A DNA stretch of 64,000 bases from an uncultured Acidobacteriota bacterium (lineage in GTDB: Bacteria; Acidobacteriota; Terriglobia; Bryobacterales; Bryobacteraceae), in assembly GCA_902826685.1 (NCBI GenBank), contig CADEFT010000008.1, positions 124,001 through 188,000 on the forward strand, given 5' to 3'. Positions 61,452-64,000 of the stretch are shown here, piece after piece. The translations under genes were made by a program, and so were the position numbers. The stretch's first letter is position 1, and every line of letters starts with the position of its first letter. The notes beneath the pieces were generated by a model. The model was not told the origin of the DNA and did not search any database. It saw nothing but the letters and a program-made list of their open reading frames with translations.

Positions 61452-63587
61452 TCAGACGTGATCCACCGTTCCGATGAGGCGAACGCGCCGGGCGGCCAGT
61501 TGGCTTGCGGCGGCCTTGCGCAGATAAGGCGCGGTCCAGGCGCCTCGCGTCACCATCACTACGCCATCGCTCAAGCCGGCGAGGATGTGGACTTCGGTGG
61601 CGGAGAGCACGGGCGCTGCGTCGGCCACCACCAGATCGAAGGACTGGCGCAGCCGGTCGATCAACTCCGCCGCACGCGGCGTCTTCATCAACTCCGGAAG
61701 CCGGTGCAGCAGTCCGCCGGAAGGCAATGCATAGAGACCGGGAACGCCGGTAGCCGCGATATGCGGCAGAGGATCGGCCAGCGCGCCATCGGCGGTAGGA
61801 TCGAGCAGATCGGAAAACCCGAACTGGCTGGCGACGCCGAGAATGGAGTGAACGCTCGAGGCGAAACGGTCGACGTCGAGCAGCAGCACGCGTTTTCCGC
61901 TTCGAGCCACCGAAGCGGCCAGATTGCTCGCGACCGCGGCATGATCCTCATCTCCGCAAACGCTGGTGAGCACCACCATGGTCATGGGCTCGGCGGCGTC
62001 CATGCCGTCGAGCACGGTTCGCAGCACGGCGTCGAAGGTTTCCACCGGCCCCGTGGCGGCGTTCTGCCATTTGGGACGTGGCAGGCCGGCCGAGTGCGGT
62101 TCCGCCGCCGCGATGGGCCGCGGGATTACGGGCGCCAATTCCGGCTGGGTCGCGATTCCGGCGGGCCCGGCCTGCCGCTCTTTGGCGAAGGCCACCACCA
62201 GGCCCGCGAACAGGCCGACGGCCGAACCCAGAACGAGATAGAAGGGCTTGTTCGGCTTGAACGGCCTTTCCGGCACCGCGGCGTGATCGATCACCAGCAC
62301 GTTGCTCGACTGCATGGTGGAAGCCACCTGCGCTTCCTGCACGCGCCGCAGCGTGGAATCGTAAAGCTGGCGCTGCGTTTCGACTTTGTTCTTCAGGGTG
62401 GTGTAGCGGACCGACAGAGCGGATTGGCGGGCGGCGATGGCGACCTGGGCTTCGTAATCCTTGCGCAAGGCGCGCTCCCGCTGCTCGGCGGCGGCGAAAG
62501 ACTGGCGCTGGCGGATCAGAACGCCTTCCTTCTCGCTGGCAAGGGCCCGCTCGACTTCCAGCACTTCCGCTTGCAGTTGCCGTACGCGGAAGTGCGCCGG
62601 TTTGTAGATCTCGAGCGCCTCGGCCAGCTTCTGACGCAGATCGGTGAGACGAGCGCGGTAGGTCCGCAGCGATTCGCTTTCGAGTGCGTCGGCGGGCGTG
62701 CCGGCTTCGGTAGCCGCCGACTGTTCAAAGCGCGATTGCTCGGCGATCCGCCCGTCGGTGGCCGCCGTGAGCATGGTCTGCAGTTGCCGCAGGCGGGCTT
62801 CTTCCACGCTGTCGCGCTCGGGCCCGGCGAGCAGTCCGCTGGTGGTGACGAAATTCTGCAGTTCCCGTTCGGCCGAACGGAGCGAAGATTCGAGTCCCTC
62901 GATCTGCTGGGCCAGCAGCACGCCGGTCTGTGTGGTGGCGCGAATGCGGCGCTGGAGCGATTGAATCTGGTAAGCCTCGGCCATCTCGTTGGCGAAGCCG
63001 GCCGCCAGCGCCGGGTCGTGCGATTCGAACAGAACCTCCACCACCTGGGTTTGCGAGGCAAGCCGAATGCCGAGCCGTTTTCGAATCGCCGCCACCAGCA
63101 TCTCCCGGGCCGGGCCCTTGGTCGCACTTCCGGTGGAAGGCAGTAGCGATCTCCAGAAGGCAGGCTTGCCCCGGAACTCCTCAAGCTGGGCCAGCCCGAG
63201 CTTTCCGGCGACCTGCATCAACAGGGTGTCGCTTTGCAGCAATTTGATCTGCGTTTGCAGAAAGGGCTCCATCAAAACCGTTCCCGGCTCGACGTTGGGA
63301 TCGAGCTGGCGGCGGTTGAGGTAATCCTCGTTGGGCATGCGGATCTCGAACGAGGTTCGCGCCTGGTAGGTGCGCCGCTGGGAGAAGGCAGCCGTCAGCC
63401 CGGCGATCGCCCCCAGCACGACGGCCGCCGCGACGATGGCCTTGCGGCGCCAGAACAGCGAGGCCAGATCGGCGATGGTGGCGTAACCGCGGTCTTCGGC
63501 GGCGGCCGCGGCGGGCGGCTTGTACTCGATGACTTTTGGAGACGCGGGCGGCGCCGGCCGCTCACGGCGGGCGGGATGGTGGCTCAT
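61452..63587 (-). CDS. Chain-length (Wzz) protein fused to a degenerate BY-kinase-like domain
   Basis: The 711-residue protein has an N-terminal membrane helix (about 50-70), a Wzz domain with long coiled coils (about 75-440), a second membrane helix (about 460-480) and a C-terminal P-loop domain (about 535-711). In the P-loop domain the expected G-x-G-K-S/T is replaced by CGDEDH (544-549), so the Walker A Lys is missing. Walker A' (VLLLDVD) and B (LVVADAAP) are recognisable. The tyrosine-rich tail of Wzc/CapB kinases is absent. It probably sets chain length without kinase activity. A strong AAGGAGG precedes the ATG. Confidence 0.85.
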   Translation of the reverse strand: MSHHPARRERPAPPASPKVIEYKPPAAAAAEDRGYATIADLASLFWRRKAIVAAAVVLGAIAGLTAAFSQRRTYQARTSFEIRMPNEDYLNRRQLDPNVEPGTVLMEPFLQTQIKLLQSDTLLMQVAGKLGLAQLEEFRGKPAFWRSLLPSTGSATKGPAREMLVAAIRKRLGIRLASQTQVVEVLFESHDPALAAGFANEMAEAYQIQSLQRRIRATTQTGVLLAQQIEGLESSLRSAERELQNFVTTSGLLAGPERDSVEEARLRQLQTMLTAATDGRIAEQSRFEQSAATEAGTPADALESESLRTYRARLTDLRQKLAEALEIYKPAHFRVRQLQAEVLEVERALASEKEGVLIRQRQSFAAAEQRERALRKDYEAQVAIAARQSALSVRYTTLKNKVETQRQLYDSTLRRVQEAQVASTMQSSNVLVIDHAAVPERPFKPNKPFYLVLGSAVGLFAGLVVAFAKERQAGPAGIATQPELAPVIPRPIAAAEPHSAGLPRPKWQNAATGPVETFDAVLRTVLDGMDAAEPMTMVVLTSVCGDEDHAAVASNLAASVARSGKRVLLLDVDRFASSVHSILGVASQFGFSDLLDPTADGALADPLPHIAATGVPGLYALPSGGLLHRLPELMKTPRAAELIDRLRQSFDLVVADAAPVLSATEVHILAGLSDGVVMVTRGAWTAPYLRKAAASQLAARRVRLIGTVDHV

Positions 63588-63597
63588 GGCTGCCTCC

Positions 63598-64000
63598 TTA
63601 CCGGCGCCATATGACCAGGCCCGTTCCCATGCTGATGGCGGCTTCGGCCGCGCGCAGCGACGCGCTGCGGCCCGCGCTTCTCGGCACGAACAGCACATCG
63701 TGGGGCAGCATCGACACGTCGGGAAGTTTTCCTTCGAGGATGCGCTTGACGTCCACCGGGAGTTCGATGCGCGCTCCGTCTTCTCCCGGCCGGATGATGC
63801 GCGCCTTGCCGGCCGCGGCCACCGGTGTCAATCCTTCGGCCATCGATAGCGCCTGCAGGACCGACATCGCCTCTCGCTCGCGCAGAGTGAAGCCGCCCGA
63901 CCGGCGCACTTCGCCAATGACGTAAACGAGTTTGGCCCGCTGCACGACGATGACATCCCGCGGGCGTATGGGGACATTGAATTCGGGACGGCGGGCGCCC
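63598..64000 (-). CDS. Outer-membrane polysaccharide export protein, C-terminal fragment (Wza/SLBB type, cut by window edge)
   Basis: The visible 133 residues are the C-terminal part of a Wza-like protein. An SLBB domain (YVIGEVRRSGGFTLREREAMSVLQALSMAEG) is followed by a short PRSAG segment and a C-terminal amphipathic helix (AAEAAISMGTGLVIW), the kind that forms the outer-membrane pore. The reading frame is open to the window edge. It lies ten bases upstream of the Wzz/Wzc-like gene. The rest of the operon's start and promoter lie beyond the window. Confidence 0.85.
   Translation of the reverse strand, partial: GARRPEFNVPIRPRDVIVVQRAKLVYVIGEVRRSGGFTLREREAMSVLQALSMAEGLTPVAAAGKARIIRPGEDGARIELPVDVKRILEGKLPDVSMLPHDVLFVPRSAGRSASLRAAEAAISMGTGLVIWRR

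Noticed and set aside
1..64000. CRISPR arrays, insertion sequences and prophage genes
   Set aside because: I saw no regularly spaced short repeats with unique spacers, no transposase motifs and no phage structural genes. The repeat array at 201-845 does not have CRISPR spacing.

Overview
The window looks like a chromosomal segment of an Acidobacteriota genome, most likely order Bryobacterales ('Candidatus Solibacter' relatives). This is inferred from the gene families, not from a marker gene. The clues are high GC, secreted haem-binding proteins with HEAT repeats, a DUF1592/DUF1552/ankyrin triad, TolB-like regulators with an acidobacterial winged-helix-like N-terminus, a PEP-CTERM protein, and BACON/IPT-type secreted proteins. 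Most genes are packed into operons with ATGA or TGATG start/stop overlaps, and several neighbouring genes run tail to tail with their stop codons overlapping.

Layout. 1-870: the end of a histidine kinase gene followed by a degenerate repeat array made from copies of that gene's own 3' end. 871-5230 (minus): HAD phosphatase, ABC-2 permease, large PVC-type haem protein. 5231-5876: no convincing intact gene, possibly a decayed secreted-protein gene. 5877-8850: small conserved protein, trigger factor and metK, the last with a structured 5' leader. 8903-9867: PEP-CTERM protein with its own promoter and terminator. 10075-15430 (minus): a five-gene acylation cassette (MBOAT, two SGNH proteins, acyl carrier protein, KAS III-like enzyme with Ser replacing the catalytic Cys). 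15476-18129: ceramidase-like hydrolase and MFS transporter. 18196-24815: CutA, FtsB/DivIC-like protein, beta-barrel protein, AsmA-like protein, two regulators, SYLF and DUF1328 proteins, an esterase and a metallothionein-like protein. 24863-31417: signalling genes (PAS/GAF kinase, receiver, short kinase, NtrC-type regulator) and an OmpA-family protein.

31418-40537: a sigma-54-type promoter lies divergent to the NtrC-type gene. It would drive a small membrane protein and a 2,923-residue cyclic beta-1,2-glucan synthase-like enzyme. 40565-45465: the DUF1592/DUF1552/ankyrin triad, then tRNA-Leu(UAA) and a secreted multidomain protein.

47608-64000 (minus): one long exopolysaccharide operon of 14 genes, entering from beyond the window edge. 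It holds an SLBB export protein, a Wzz/Wzc-like protein with a degenerate Walker A motif, flippase, O-antigen polymerase/ligase, three GT4 glycosyltransferases, two deacetylase-type proteins, a FemAB-like protein, a beta-helix protein, a GNAT, and a stand-alone adenylation-carrier didomain next to a cytochrome P450. The specificity residues of the adenylation domain read as leucine.

The two most interesting systems are this amino-acid-activating pair inside a polysaccharide operon, and the acylation cassette with its own carrier protein and a Cys-to-Ser KAS III homologue. Both suggest unusual acyl or aminoacyl decoration of cell-surface glycans. That is inference from domain content and gene order.
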